A stretch of DNA of 64,000 nucleotides from Achatina immaculata. Lineage: Eukaryota > Mollusca > Gastropoda > Stylommatophora > Achatinidae. The notes under the pieces are model-generated. The model did no database searches. It was given only the letters and a program-made list of their open reading frames with translations, and was not told where the DNA came from. Position 1 is the first letter of the stretch. Each line of letters opens with the position of its first letter. Location: NCBI GenBank assembly GCA_009760885.1, contig CM019714.1, positions 148,109 to 212,108 on the forward strand, read 5' to 3'. Shown in pieces: positions 42,726-53,969 of the stretch. The translations under genes and the position numbers were made by a program.

Positions 42726-43639
42726 AAAAATAATATAATAAAGGTAGCCCTGTTATGCCGTAGAGACATCAAGGAGAATATGGTATTAGTGTTTACATTT
42801 TCCTTGATCAGGCTACGCACGACAGGGTGATGTTGTGAGCATCGTGTCTGCCCAGATTTCTTTCAACAATTCTATAAGGAGTCAGGTACCCATTTCTACA
42901 CCTGACTTACTTTGTTATCTCCGTCTGGATTTGGATATCAAACGTTGGGACAGTTTTATTAATTAAAGAATACACAGTTGTAAGGTTTCCCCTTATATCT
43001 GAATCATACAAAACATTTATGACAAATATATAAGAAATAAAGAGAAAATAAAAATTTACATCACTGATATAAAACATATAAAAGTGGAAAGAAAATAACA
43101 GAAAACAGGAGCACTTAGTTGTGTCTTGCAAGAAGCTGTGTCTGAGAGTGCGTGTGGTGAAGTATTGTGAATGTTTAACTTCAGACTTGTGAGGTATGAT
43201 GAGAAATCTTACAGGTTGGTGATATAGAAGGTGATGAGAAAGTGAAATAGGATACAATGACTATCAAGTCGAGAAAAGTGAGGGTTAAAGAAAAGAATGT
43301 GGTTCGGTTTGAGGGTTGTAATATTTAGCAATGAAGGTTCCGGAACATCAGCGTCAGATGAGAAAAGAGAAGATGAGAGATTAGTAGGGAGGGGCATGAA
43401 TGTGGAACTTTATCGTAGTTTAGTGTAGTGGCGTTTATGTGTGCCTGTAGGTTTTATTTATATATATATATATACACGCAGTATTCGCGTGTCACAAAAG
43501 TTTAAATGTGACAGATAAAGGGGATGGCGACTGCAGTAAAACTGGCTTAAATAATCATGGTAGATAGAAGTGTATGGTGTAGTTTTACAAAGTAGTAGAG
43601 GGAGTGAGTAAATCGAGAAAAAACGAATATAACGTATGA
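42726..43639. other. No gene seen; short TA run
   Basis: Open frames on the minus strand (up to 116 codons at 42907-43257) show no domain. A TA run lies at about 43457-43473. Confidence 0.5.
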
Positions 43640-44600
43640 GAATGTATAAATGAAAAACATTTCGGCGTTAGCCTTTTTCGAGGATTACATGCACAAACGA
43701 GACAAAAACAAATAACTAAACGAAGAACTTACTTTAATATGGCCTGCTCCAGAAGTAGGAAACAGAGAAATGCGTGTCCACTAGAAGATGCATAGGGATC
43801 ACGCGGGCCGATAGAGCCATTAGTAAAGAAGATGTGGAGAGAGACGAGGAACATGGGAGGTAGAAGGGGAAGCCAAGAGAAACATGATAGCCGCTAGAGG
43901 AGAAGTTGTCGGGGGAGGGGGGGGAAGGAGAGATAATGAATGAAGAACATAAATACCACCATGGAGAAAATGTGAAACTGGTGAATAGGACGAGACCCTA
44001 TAAACACCAATATGTTGCCACAGAAGAAAAGAGGGTGGCGGTAGGGTTGGGTAGCTACGAGAAAGAAAGTAGAGTTAGAAAAAAAAGGTAAGTGTAAAAC
44101 TAAAGAAGTTACAGAAAGCTAAAGACATTTTACAGAAATCAAAAGACATTGTTAATTCAATCTGGGTGGAGACAGCAAGCCTGGAAAATAAGGCGCTGTT
44201 CTAGGACCTTCCGAGATCGTACATCAGCAGAACAAGAGCGGATCGCAATAACATAAATGTTTTGTTTTCCTCTGTGGTTGCTAAGGCAAAAATGTTTAGC
44301 CACAGGTGTCTAGGCCCTATTAGAAATATCATGAAGATGTTGACGAAATCGATCTCCTAAGCGTAAACCGGACTCCCCTATGTACTTCATACCAGAACGT
44401 TTGCACATAATATCACAAATAACATTGCGTGAAGTGCAGGTGAAATCCTCCTGAACTGATAACGTGGACCTAGGGAAGGAGATCTGGCTAGCCTCGACAA
44501 CAAACGTACAATAGTTGAACTTAAATAGTTCGCAGTCGCGTTAAGACAGACGACACTTTTTATGATACCAGACATTGCGGACGCCATAAATGCAAAACGT
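43640..44600 (-). pseudogene. Penelope-like element: GIY-YIG endonuclease remnant and 3' flank
   Basis: Penelope-like elements pair a telomerase-like RT with a GIY-YIG endonuclease. On the minus strand about 44460-44165 reads FTCTSRNVICDIMCKRSGMK, YIGESGLRLGDRFRQHLHDI, SNRA, stop, TPVAKHFCLSNHRGKQN and VRSRKVLEQRLIFQACCLHP. It holds the two-Cys linker, the YIG with its GxxGxRL(G)DRF helix and the conserved Glu (LEQRLIFQ). One in-frame stop (about 44312) and earlier damage inactivate it. Downstream, about 43645-43680, CTCGAAAAAGGCTAACGCCG resembles the sequence near the ends of such elements. The RT domain is not found upstream. Confidence 0.75.
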
Positions 44601-45632
44601 GTCCGTTTGTTGTATGTGCTTGCCAGATCTCTTTTCCAGTGAAAAAGAAAAATTTGGCCTGATTGATAAAGATGTTGTTGACTGGAATTTATGATGATTT
44701 AATTTGATTATGAAAGCACTTGAATGATACTAATGTTATTTTGTTTCTGTTTTCTTCTCTACCTCCACGTGTATTATTGTACTTCGGTAGAAAATGCCAT
44801 ATTTATAGGCACCAATCTTTATTACTTCATTGTTACATTTCTGACTTGTGGGCCGTATCCTATATAACTCCTGTAACTTTTGCTCAGAAAAAAAATTCTT
44901 TAGTCATCCCTCTAATGCTATTTGCATGCAACTGACAACCAGGAATTCACTCGACATTAAGACTGAGTCAAATCAAGTAAGTGCATCCAATGTTGTTCAC
45001 ATAAACGTTTAATGACGAACACATGATAATGATGAGTCCGATGAATCTTGTTGGTAATACCCCGAACTGATGATCATAACAAACACAATAAATACAGACA
45101 GCTTGCATCTCAAAAAATGAGAGCCGGCACAGGATATTAATGAATTAATTCTAATTCTAAACTTAAAACCTTTGTTCACAAACATTCTAACCGACTATAA
45201 CGAACACTGGTTCTACAGCTACATTACTACAACATTAAACAACACGTCCTAACTCGACACAACCTAGCTGTCACCTGATCAAAATGTAATCACCTGCCTA
45301 ACATTCTCACGAACCTGAACTTTCTAGAAAAGCGTGAGTTGAACACAAAATCCAAGCAGAATTTTATCGACTGTAAATTCATTAGTATTCAGGGGGAATT
45401 AAGACTAATTTTGTTTCACTCAAAAATTTATAAGTCTTATCTCTTTAATCATCATTAATACTCTTTATAGGAGGTTGCGAGAAACATAGAGACATGGAGA
45501 CAGGCAGAAGAAGAAATGTTTGTAAACAATATACAGAGGTGGGAGACAGTCAAGAATTCACAAAAAATGACAGACAAAAGTGGACATCTCTTGGTACAAA
45601 CAACCCCGTGTGGTTGGGCACTGAAGTGACAA

Positions 45633-45636
<4 letters not shown>
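44601..45636. other. No gene seen
   Basis: AT-rich unique-looking sequence. The 71-codon frame at 44720-44935 has a hydrophobic start but no donor or homology that I can support. Confidence 0.5.
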
Positions 45637-45671
<35 letters not shown>

Positions 45672-45710
45672 TAGATAGATAGATAGATAGATTGATTGAT
45701 TGATTGATCT
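45637..45710. repeat. (GA)n, (GATA)n, (GATT)n tail of LINE C
   Basis: AGAGAG, then GATAGATA, then GATTGATT. It sits directly at the 3' end of the minus-strand LINE C copy and is its tail, possibly expanded. Confidence 0.9.
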
Positions 45711-46993
45711 TTATTTCAAAAGGGTTAAGAATTGGTCACACAGGCCCGTCTGACATTCTGCCCTTTATCATACATCTTTCACTCTATTCCAGACATTCTA
45801 CAAATATGCTGTTCATATAACAAACATAACTAACATTGAAGCTGAGAGACATAAAATAAAATATACCATTTACGTTTCGCTCTTAAACATTCACTCAGTA
45901 CAGAAGTAACTACATTATTATAAATGACTATCTACTAAACAAAATTTTCGGGACTATTCAGAAAACAAGTAATTGTATTCGGTGTCTGTAAGAGCAGCTT
46001 AAAATAACTTTTAAGTTTTATAATTCATGGAGGCATGTAGTCGACCTCAAATAGATATTGAGAAAGCGTGTAGTTGTAGGAAGGAGTATAATTTATATTT
46101 TTTATATATGATGGGAGGGTACTCCAAAGATGAGCAGCAGAATAACTAAAGCTTTTCTTGTAAAGATCAAGTTTAGGTTTTGGAAGACATATGTTGTTCA
46201 AGCGTTGGGTGCACTTTGGGCTAAATTTAAACAGCTTCCATAGATAAGGCGGGGTATGCCGTGAAAGAATTTGATGTACTAACTTGGCTTTGTTGAAGAG
46301 GAACCTGTTCTTAAGAGGTAGTATTTTGATACGTTTGTGATGATTAGTTGTTTGTGCTTGATCTTTGTCACTAATAAGCTTTACTGCTCGCTTTTGGAGA
46401 GAGCAAAGCCTCTTTGTATTTGACACTGAGTAACCATCCAAAACTGTTGAGCAATAGTCTAAATGTGTTTGTATATGAGCTATGTAGTATGTCTTCCTAG
46501 TGTCTTGATCTATAAGTGCTTAATTTTATCTAATTGGTATACTTTTTGTGCTATGAGTTTTGTTAGACATTGCACATGAGTGTTCCAGGTCAGATGTTGA
46601 TCAATAATAAGACCTAGTGTTTTGTACTCGCTAACGTTATCTATCTGTGATGTTTCTGTACAGAGCCGAAGTGTTGTTTTTGTTGCGTTTTGTAGTTTCT
46701 GTCTTGTTGTTATGAGCATTGATTTTGTTTTATTGGTGTTTATAATCATGCCATTATTTTTGCTCCATCTAATTAAATTGTATAACTCGACCTGAAGATT
46801 TGATTCTAGATTAACACAATCGTAGTCTCTGGTGTAGACTGTGCAATCATCGGCAAAAAGGCCACAAGAAGAGTGTTTAAGATGAAGTGGAAGATCATTG
46901 ATATAGATAGCAAAGAGCAACGGGCCTAGAATAGAACCTTGCGGAATACCAGTGTCAACTGTAGCAGAATTTGATAGAGAATTGTTGAAGAAT
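45711..46993 (-). pseudogene. LINE family C copy 2 (jockey/CR1-like), RT to 3' UTR
   Basis: The minus strand reads from 46993 VFFNNSLSNSATVDTGIPQG and SILGPLLFAIYINDLPLHLK, then the active site in SCGLFADDCTVYTRDYDC at about 46860, NNGMIINTNKTKSMLITTRQ and ISEYKTLGLIIDQHLTW-type text to 46510. After a frame change near 46505, 46441-46025 gives GYSVSNTKRLCSLQKRAVKL, SYSAAHLWSTLPSYIKNINY and ends VDYMPP. The N-terminal RT blocks and endonuclease are missing, cut at 46993 where element X begins. The 3' UTR runs to the GATT tail. FADD is intact, but the frameshift and truncation disable it. Confidence 0.88.
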
Positions 46994-47140
46994 ACTACCT
47001 GGAACCTCTACGCACTAAATGATAGGGCACTAGGGTAGATGTTTCAGGCGCCTCTGGTGGAACTACCACATAGTAATCATTTTTACGTACTGTCACGCCG
47101 TAATGGCTGCGAATCTGAAACACAATATCATTTTCTCATC
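46993..47140 (+). repeat. Element X, copy 3 (diverged)
   Basis: Begins ATACTACCTGGAACCTC, has CGCCTCTGGTGGAA in the middle and ends CTGAAACACAATATCA then CATCAAT. It abuts the broken end of LINE C, which supports a discrete terminus at TACTAC. Confidence 0.65.
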
Positions 47141-47149
47141 AATACAAAA

Positions 47150-48960
47150 GAAATCTATCACAAATGTTACACGTTTTCTTTAACAATTACGATAAAATTC
47201 CAACTGAAGACATAATTCTATAGGAAATCAAATAAAAGTCCGATAATAACTAGAACTGCTTCGAAAAGAAGACAAAACGTTAGAAAAGGGCTCAAGTATA
47301 AGATAAATACAAGAGAGAATGAGCAAGATAATAATATTTATGACACGTGGAATGATATAAAAACCATTTTAAGAAACACAGCGAAAGAATGTCTTGGAGA
47401 AAAAAAGCTACATATGAAAGAAAGAATTGTTTCAACAAAGCCTGCAAGGAGGCCGTCACAAACAAAAGAACAGCAAGACACATATCGCTGAATGACAAGA
47501 AAAACAAAACAAATTAGAAGAATTAGCACACACAGTTTAAAGAAACTCAGAAATTTATTTGTCATCAAAAACGACAATATATGAAAGACATGGTGAGCGA
47601 GATGCAGACATACCATCAAAGTAGGAAAATCAGGAAATTCTATAAAGAACTGCGAACAGTACAGCAAGGATAAAAACAACCTTTGTAGAGCTTGAAATAT
47701 TCTAACGGGAACATGATAAAGAATGAAGATAAAATATGTATCAGCTATTAAAAATATTTTGGAAAGTTGATAAACTGTGAAGTACCTATAAGTACACTAA
47801 CATGGGAAGAAATACATTCTTGTGACTCTGATATAGAGGAACCTGACTTAGAAGTCATCGACAGTATCTTGCTTACAAGAGACAACAAAGTAAGTGGACA
47901 AGATGGAATTGCTGCAGAATTAAGAATTAAGTCTAAGTCTGCATGAATAGTTATCTCCACTGATACAACACATATCGAGAGAAGAAAGCGTCCATAGGGA
48001 AGGGAGAGAATCATTACTGATCCCAATATTCAAGAAATTGGATACTAGCAAAGATAAACATTACAGGGAAATAGCATTTCCCCAATATACTATATATTAT
48101 ACTATTAAATAGTTTAAGACCAAACAGGGATGACTTACTGGGAGATTATCATGCACGTTTCAAGAACAGAACTTAAATTGACAATATATTTTTTCCACTT
48201 TGAAGAGGAAAAGATGTACACAAATCTTCAAAGACATTAAATTCAAAAAAGCTTATAACTGCATACATAGAAGCAAATTATGGAAAATTATGTCGACAGA
48301 ACGAAAGAGACGTGTTTATATGTATATATATATATATATATATCGACATAACGATCAAGATTATATAACCGTTATAGATATGACCATTAGGAAAACAGAA
48401 AAGTACAAATATCTAGGCATAACTTTCAACAGAAACAACATCGTAAAAAGGAAAGTAAAAGAAGAGTATAGACATGTAACAAAATATAGTTCGCTTTTCA
48501 ACACTGGTTAAAATTTAGAATTGTCTCAAATCACCATAGTAATAAAATACACACCTATAATAAGACCAGCCGTATAGAAAAAGTTCAAACATGAATTTAA
48601 AAATATAAAGATGAACAACACTTGCAGGTCTTTATGAACACCGTCCTAAGAAAAAAACAAACTAGCTCATATAATATATCTAGAGTTGAGAATGGAGAGC
48701 TGGAAAGAACACTGAACTTAGCAGCTTATTTAAAATGACAGAATTATAAAAGTCTTTAAACTGAACAGATTACGTTGGTTGGGTCATGTAGAGAGAGTGC
48801 AAACTTATTGCTTGTCATTACATTCTGACTCTGGCGAGAAACAGAAAAGTGTATGGTGTTTACAAGATAGCGGAGAGGCAAAACTGTGATGTAATAGAAG
48901 AACAAAGGACAAAGAAATAAATTAACAATCATAATCAATAATTGTAGATCAATTCCGCAG
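47150..48960 (+). pseudogene. LINE family E, copy 2, decayed
   Basis: Tracks 2000-3900 at moderate similarity: a GAACATGATAAAGAATGAAG linker, a degenerate KFKKAYNCIHRSKLWKI block at about 48245-48290 (catalytic Asp changed to Lys context), then TEKYKYLGITFNRNN at about 48395 and an RLRWLGHVERVQT tip at about 48765-48800. A TA run interrupts it at 48317-48344. No long frame survives. Confidence 0.7.
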
Positions 48961-49330
48961 CAGAAACTATCCAAGTATTATCTTACGCTGAAATATATAT
49001 TTTAATAAAATGTTCACTCAGACTATGACCTTTCCCTTGTTCTCAATAAGCTTTCTCTGAGGTGTCTGATAAGATGCAAAGTGACAAAAAGAAAACGTTA
49101 GTGAAAGGAAGATTTAGACCTAGGACAAAACCTTTTGTCTCTGCGCTATGACCTAAAGCCGTCTATCTAGCAATTACATTCGTTTATCTTACGGTCTTTA
49201 CACCCAGATTATCTACCAGCTCCACTTTTAAGCCAAGAGGAAGAAGGCAGTCTTGATGTATAACGAAAAGGTAATATGTATACCTCGTCAGAATCTTCAT
49301 TAATTCAACAAGGTAAAGACCTATGATGGA
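48541..49330 (+). repeat. Direct duplication, copy 1 (partner 52530-53320)
   Basis: From AATAAAATACACACCTATAA onward the sequence is nearly the same as 52530 onward, through the LINE E tip, a non-repetitive stretch with CGTCTATCTAGCAATTACAT, and the first units of the 46-bp minisatellite. LINE D lies between the two copies. Confidence 0.85.
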
Positions 49331-50015
49331 CTTTGTCTGTCTCAATAAATTCAACAACGTAAGATCCTATGATGGAGTTTGTCTGTCTCAATAAATTCAG
49401 CAAGGTGAGAACCTATGAAGGACTTTGTCTGTCTCCATAAATTCAACAAGGTAAGAACCTATGATGGACATTGTCTGTCTCAATAAATTCAACAAGGTAA
49501 GAACCTATGATGGACATTGTCTGTCTCCATAAATTCAACAAGGTAAGAACCCACGATGGACATTGTCTGTCTCCATACATTTAACAAGTAAGAACCTATG
49601 ATGAACTTTGTCTGTCTCAATAAACTCAACAAGATAAGGACCTATGATGGACTTTGTCTGTCTCCATAAATTAACAAGATAAGGACCTATGATGGACTTT
49701 GTCTGTCTCCATAAATTAACAAGATAAGGACCTACGATGGACTTTGTCTGTCTACATAAATTCAACAAGATAAAGACCTATGATGGACTTTGTCTGTCTA
49801 CATAAATTCAACAAGATAAGGACCTAGGATGGACTTTGTCTGTCTACATAAATTCAACAAGATAAAGACCTATGATGGACTTTGTCTGTCTCCATAAATT
49901 AACAAGATAAGGACCTAGGATGGACTTTGTCTGTCTCCATAAATTAACAAGATAAGGACCTAGGATGGACTTTGTCTGTCTCCATAAATACAACAAGATA
50001 AGGACCTGCGATGGA
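49300..50015. repeat. 46-bp minisatellite
   Basis: About fifteen copies of a 44-47 bp unit with GACCTATGATGGACTTTGTC, TGTCTCCATAAATT and CAACAAGATAAG. Copy 2 of the duplication has only one or two units at 53280-53340. Minus-strand frames (ETDKSIIGPYLVNLWRQ) arise from the repeat. Confidence 0.95.
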
Positions 50016-50220
50016 CTTTGCTTGCCTTGATGTGGTGACGCTTGCAGAGCGAAACAACGTTACCGTCATGATAAAAGGCCAGTATTAGATATTTCTATGT
50101 TTATTGTTTATTTTTTAGTTGCAGCAAAACCCTCTGTATTTTCTTTCTTTTAAATTATTTTCAGTTGCCTTCGTAGAATAAACAAAACTTTAGCAGAATA
50201 TTGATTATAGTTATTCTCTG
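50016..50220. other. End of duplication and LINE D 3' flank
   Basis: 50030-50079 (CTTGATGTGGTGACGCTTGC onward) recurs at 53352-53397, marking the right edge of the direct duplication. The rest is AT-rich. Confidence 0.6.
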
Positions 50221-51666
50221 TCATTGACTGTTTTTTCTGCTTTTTTTCTTTATCTTGCGGACTGACATAATTAGTTTTTCCATTCCTTCTTGTGTTGTGG
50301 ACAGCAATACTGTGTCATGAGCATATCTAATCTCTGGTATTTCGTAACCTCCAACTGTTATGGCATCGTAATATTCTTTGTCTACATCTTCTCTAACATT
50401 CCTCATTATATTTTCAGTATAGAAGTTAAATAAGTAGGGTGACAATATGCACCCCTGACAGACCCCTTGTTTTATGTCAAACCAAGTTGTTGTTTCACCA
50501 TTTATTCTTACTGCTGCTTGTTGGTCTAAATACAGCAGTGATGTTAATTGTATCAAATGTGTTGGAAATCCCATTTTTTCCATTATTTCCCAAAGTTTCT
50601 GGTGTTGTACACAATCAAATGCCTTTGAGTAGTCTATAAAGGATAAATATAGATTCACATTAAACTCCCTGCATTTCTCTATTATTAATCTTAGATTGAA
50701 TATATGATCTCTTGATCCTCTGCCTTGCCTGAAGCCAGCTTGGACCATATTGACGTATTCTTCTATTTTCTTTCGAAGTCTACCCATTATGATTTTTAAC
50801 AGAATTTTACTGGCATGACTAATCAGGGCAACAGTTCTGTAGTTGGTGCATAATTTCAGGTTACCCTTTTTTGACAGTGGTATGAATACAGTTCTTTTCC
50901 ATTCTTTTGGCCAAATACCTGAATGCCATATCTTTTTACATAGTGCATGATAGATTGTTGCACACTCCTTTCCTCCTGCTTTAATAGATTCAGCGGTTAT
51001 CTCATCACATCCTGGTGATTTACCATTTTTCAGACTCTTTATTGCCCATAAAACTTCTTCCATTGTCGGCTCGGGTTCTTTCTCCTCCAATAATAATTCA
51101 CACTGTTGATTTCTGCTTCCACAGTCGGTTGTTTCATACATTCTTTTGCAATATTCCTTCCATCTTTCCAGAATTTCCTCTGTCTCTGTCAGGGTATTCC
51201 CCATCTCATCACAAATTACATTTAGCTTAGGTGTGACATTTCTCGTCAATGTCTTCATTTCTTTAAACATTTCACTATCTCTTCCACATCTCTGATGTTC
51301 TTCTATTCTTTCACAACAATCTTGTATGTATTGTTTTTTGTCTTTTCTTATGGTTCTTCGTACTTCTTTTGTTAAAGTTTTATATTTATCTTTGTTGTTG
51401 TTTGTCACTCTCCATTGCGTCTTCATTTCTCTACATTGTTTTATCAGTTCTAGTGTACCTGCTGTGATCCATCTATTCTTTTGTGTTTTCTTTACTGGAA
51501 CCATGTCTTTAGCTGTTGTTACTAAGATATCTTTGGCCTGCGTAGCCAATTCATCTGGTGTCATCTCTTCCTGTACAGCCATCAGGATTTCGAAACGGTT
51601 CTTCACTTCTATACCGTATTGTTCTGGTATATTTGTAAGGTCAAAGCGGAGTGGTCTTGATCCCAT
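50221..51666 (-). CDS. LINE family D reverse transcriptase, 481 codons, active site mutated (YAHD)
   Basis: RT domain of an RTE-like element in a long open frame. The linker has ERIEEHQRCGRDSEMFKEMK and LERWKEYCKRMYE. RT blocks follow: KNGKSPGCDEITAESIK (about 213), YRTVALISHASKILLKIIMG (about 277), VQAGFRQGRGSRDHIFNLRL (about 307), LSFIDYSKAFDCVQHQKLW with catalytic Asp (about 341), GVCQGCILSPYLFNFYTENI (about 400). The active-site box reads IRYAHDTVLLST (about 448): YADD has become YAHD, losing a metal-binding Asp. The C-terminal third after about residue 470 is missing. The frame is separated from the endonuclease by a frameshift in an A run at about 51670-51680. It cannot be catalytic as written. 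Confidence 0.9.
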   Translation of the reverse strand: MGSRPLRFDLTNIPEQYGIEVKNRFEILMAVQEEMTPDELATQAKDILVTTAKDMVPVKKTQKNRWITAGTLELIKQCREMKTQWRVTNNNKDKYKTLTKEVRRTIRKDKKQYIQDCCERIEEHQRCGRDSEMFKEMKTLTRNVTPKLNVICDEMGNTLTETEEILERWKEYCKRMYETTDCGSRNQQCELLLEEKEPEPTMEEVLWAIKSLKNGKSPGCDEITAESIKAGGKECATIYHALCKKIWHSGIWPKEWKRTVFIPLSKKGNLKLCTNYRTVALISHASKILLKIIMGRLRKKIEEYVNMVQAGFRQGRGSRDHIFNLRLIIEKCREFNVNLYLSFIDYSKAFDCVQHQKLWEIMEKMGFPTHLIQLTSLLYLDQQAAVRINGETTTWFDIKQGVCQGCILSPYLFNFYTENIMRNVREDVDKEYYDAITVGGYEIPEIRYAHDTVLLSTTQEGMEKLIMSVRKIKKKSRKNSQ

Positions 51667-51668
51667 AA

Positions 51669-52527
51669 CTATTTTTTTATCTTTATCTTCATGTCTGCTA
51701 TTAATAACTCATGGTCCGTGTCACAATAAGCACTTGGTAAAGTTTTTGCTGATGTTATGCTTGACCTCCACCTTCTCTGCACTAAAATGTAATCTATTTG
51801 ATTCCTGGTTTTCCCATCAGGTGATGTCCATGTGTAAAGTCTTCTTGGATGTTGTTTAAAAAGTGTGTTAGCGATCATTAGCTCATTTTCCATACAAAAC
51901 GCCATTAGATTGTCACCTGCCTCATTTCTGTGTCCTATGCTAAATTTCCCTACAACTTGTCCTTCATCTTCTGCTCTTTCTGTACCAATTTTTGCATTAA
52001 AATCACCCATTATAAATACAATATCATTTTTCCGTACCTGGTCCATTGTCGTCTGCAGTGTGTTATAAAAATGTTCTACTTCATCTTCTTCTGCTGCTGA
52101 TGTAGGTGCATATACCTGGATGACTGTTACATTTCTAGGAATGCCCTTAAGTCTGATTGTTAGGATTCTATCACTTACTGGATTGTAGCCTAGTAATGCT
52201 TTTGATGTTGATTTGTCCAAATAAAAAGCCACTCCATTCTTTCCTCCTACTTCTCCGCCAGAATATATAAATATTATCATTCTCGCTCTTAAAGTGTCCT
52301 GATCCTTTCCATCGATGTTCGCAGATTCCCAAAATGTGTATCCGCGTTCTTTTCATCTCGTCACCTATTACTTGATATTTTCCCTCATACATACTTCTTA
52401 CATTCCATGTTCCTACTCTTATTTTTCTTTTTAGTTTGATACAGGGGTTTTCCTTGGTAACACCGTCAGGATTTTGTCCGTCATCACAATTACTAGTACC
52501 GACCTCTGCCTCACACTCTTCCCCAGT
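51669..52527 (-). pseudogene. LINE family D endonuclease (APE-type), one frameshift
   Basis: Two overlapping frames form one domain. 52527-52260: a CKLKRKIRVGTWNVRSMYEG start with the conserved Asn, then ILGICEHRWKGSGHF with the metal-binding Glu. After a frameshift near 52260: FIYSGGEVGGKNGVAFYLDK, VIQVYAPTSAAEEDEV, IVFIMGDFNAKIGTERAEDE, NTLFKQHPRRLYTWTSPDGK, NQIDYILV and DTDHELLIADMK. The motifs YAPTS, GDFNAK, W.SPDG, IDYI and DH are all present. The element's 5' end is at about 52528, next to the direct duplication copy 2. Confidence 0.9.
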
Positions 52528-52529
52528 AA

Positions 52530-53320
52530 TAAAATACACACCTATAATAAGACCAGCCGTATAGAAAAACTTCAAACATGAATTAAAAAATATAAAGATG
52601 AACAACACTTGCAGGTCTTTATGAACAACATCCTAAGAAAAAAAATAGCTCATAAAATATATCTAGAGTTGATAATGGAAAGAACACTGAACTTAGCAGC
52701 TTATTTAAAATGACGGAGTTATAAAAGTCTTTAAACTGAACAGATTACGTTGGTTGTGTCATGTAGAGAGAGTGCAAACTTAATACTTGTCATTACATTC
52801 TGTCTCTGGCGAGAAACAGAAGAAAGTGTATGGTATTTACTAGATGGCGGAGTGGCAAAACTGTGATGTAATAGAAGAACAAAGGACAAAGAAATAAATT
52901 AACAATCATAATCAATAATTGTAGATCAATTCCACAGCAGAAACTGTCCAAGTAATATCTTACGCTGAAATCTATTTTTTAATAAAATGTTCACTCAGAA
53001 CGTGACCTTTGCCTTGTTCTAAATAAGCTTTCTCTGAGGTATCTGATGAGATGCAATGTGACAAAAAAAAAACGTTAGTGAAAGGAAGATTTAGACCTAA
53101 GACAAAACCTTTTGTCTCTACCCTATGATTTAAAGCCGTCTATCTAGCAATTACATTCGTTTATCTTACGGTCGTTACACCCAGATTATCTGCCAGCTCC
53201 ACTTTTAAACCAAGAGGAGGAAGGCAGTTTTGATGTATAACGAAAAGGTACTATGTTGACCTTGTCAGAATCTTCATTAATTCAACTAGGTAAGGACCTA
53301 TGATGGACTTTGTCTGTCCC
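52530..53320 (+). repeat. Direct duplication, copy 2
   Basis: Partner of 48541-49330. It starts abruptly at the 5' end of LINE D and runs through to one minisatellite unit and the CTTGATGTGGTGACGCTTGC word at 53352. Confidence 0.85.
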
Positions 53321-53391
53321 ATAAATTCAACAAGATAAGGATATACAATGCCTTGATGTGGTGACGCTTGCAGAGCGAAACAACATTACCA

Positions 53392-53430
53392 TCACGACAT
53401 CAGAAGAATGACAAAACCTCTCAACGTCAT
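53392..53430 (-). pseudogene. Broken copy of the signal-peptide exon (Q2)
   Basis: On the minus strand from 53430 it reads MTLRGFVILLMS and stop, matching the first twelve codons of the exon at 15639 (one change, Asp to Gly). Homology then ends inside the codon series at TCTGATGTCGTG. The upstream promoter block (53431-53620) is kept. No splice donor follows. Confidence 0.6.
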
Positions 53431-53924
53431 GGCTGCTCTGTAGATTGCTGTGCAGGAATAATGTCGGATCTTACGTGCTTTTATCTTTTAAAGGGCTGGT
53501 GTTTTTTTATTTTAAGATCATAATTTAAAATTGCAAATTAAATGCAAATAAAAAAAAACAACAATATTTCACGATTATGAAATTTGTCCGCCCAAATAAA
53601 TAAAAATCATTTTATACTTCAAGTGCATATTCCCTACAGCGATATTAAAAAAAAACACTGAATAATTTTTCGATACATTATGCGAAGTATATGTTAATAT
53701 ACAACAAAGATTCCTCAAGAGAATGTACTTATTAGACAGACAGAAGAAGTTCATTTTGAAACTTATGAAATATTGTTCAACCCTCAGTTGTACGGCAAAA
53801 TGTTGTTTTTGTCAACCGGTTATTCCCACATATCCGCGGCCATTAGGTCCAATGCGTCAAATGAATGCTTGTAACCGCGGATATTTTAGAACCCCAAATA
53901 GTTTTATTTTATATTGAAAAAAAA

Positions 53925-53968
<44 letters not shown>

Positions 53969-53969
<1 letters not shown>

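Noticed and set aside
44990..45070. GATGAGTCCGATGAATC resembling a hammerhead ribozyme core
   Set aside because: The required GAAA after stem II and pairing flanks are absent.
50030..50110. Short conserved frame MDFACLDVVTLAERNNVTVM
   Set aside because: Only one other copy (53352), which breaks the frame; too short to support a gene.
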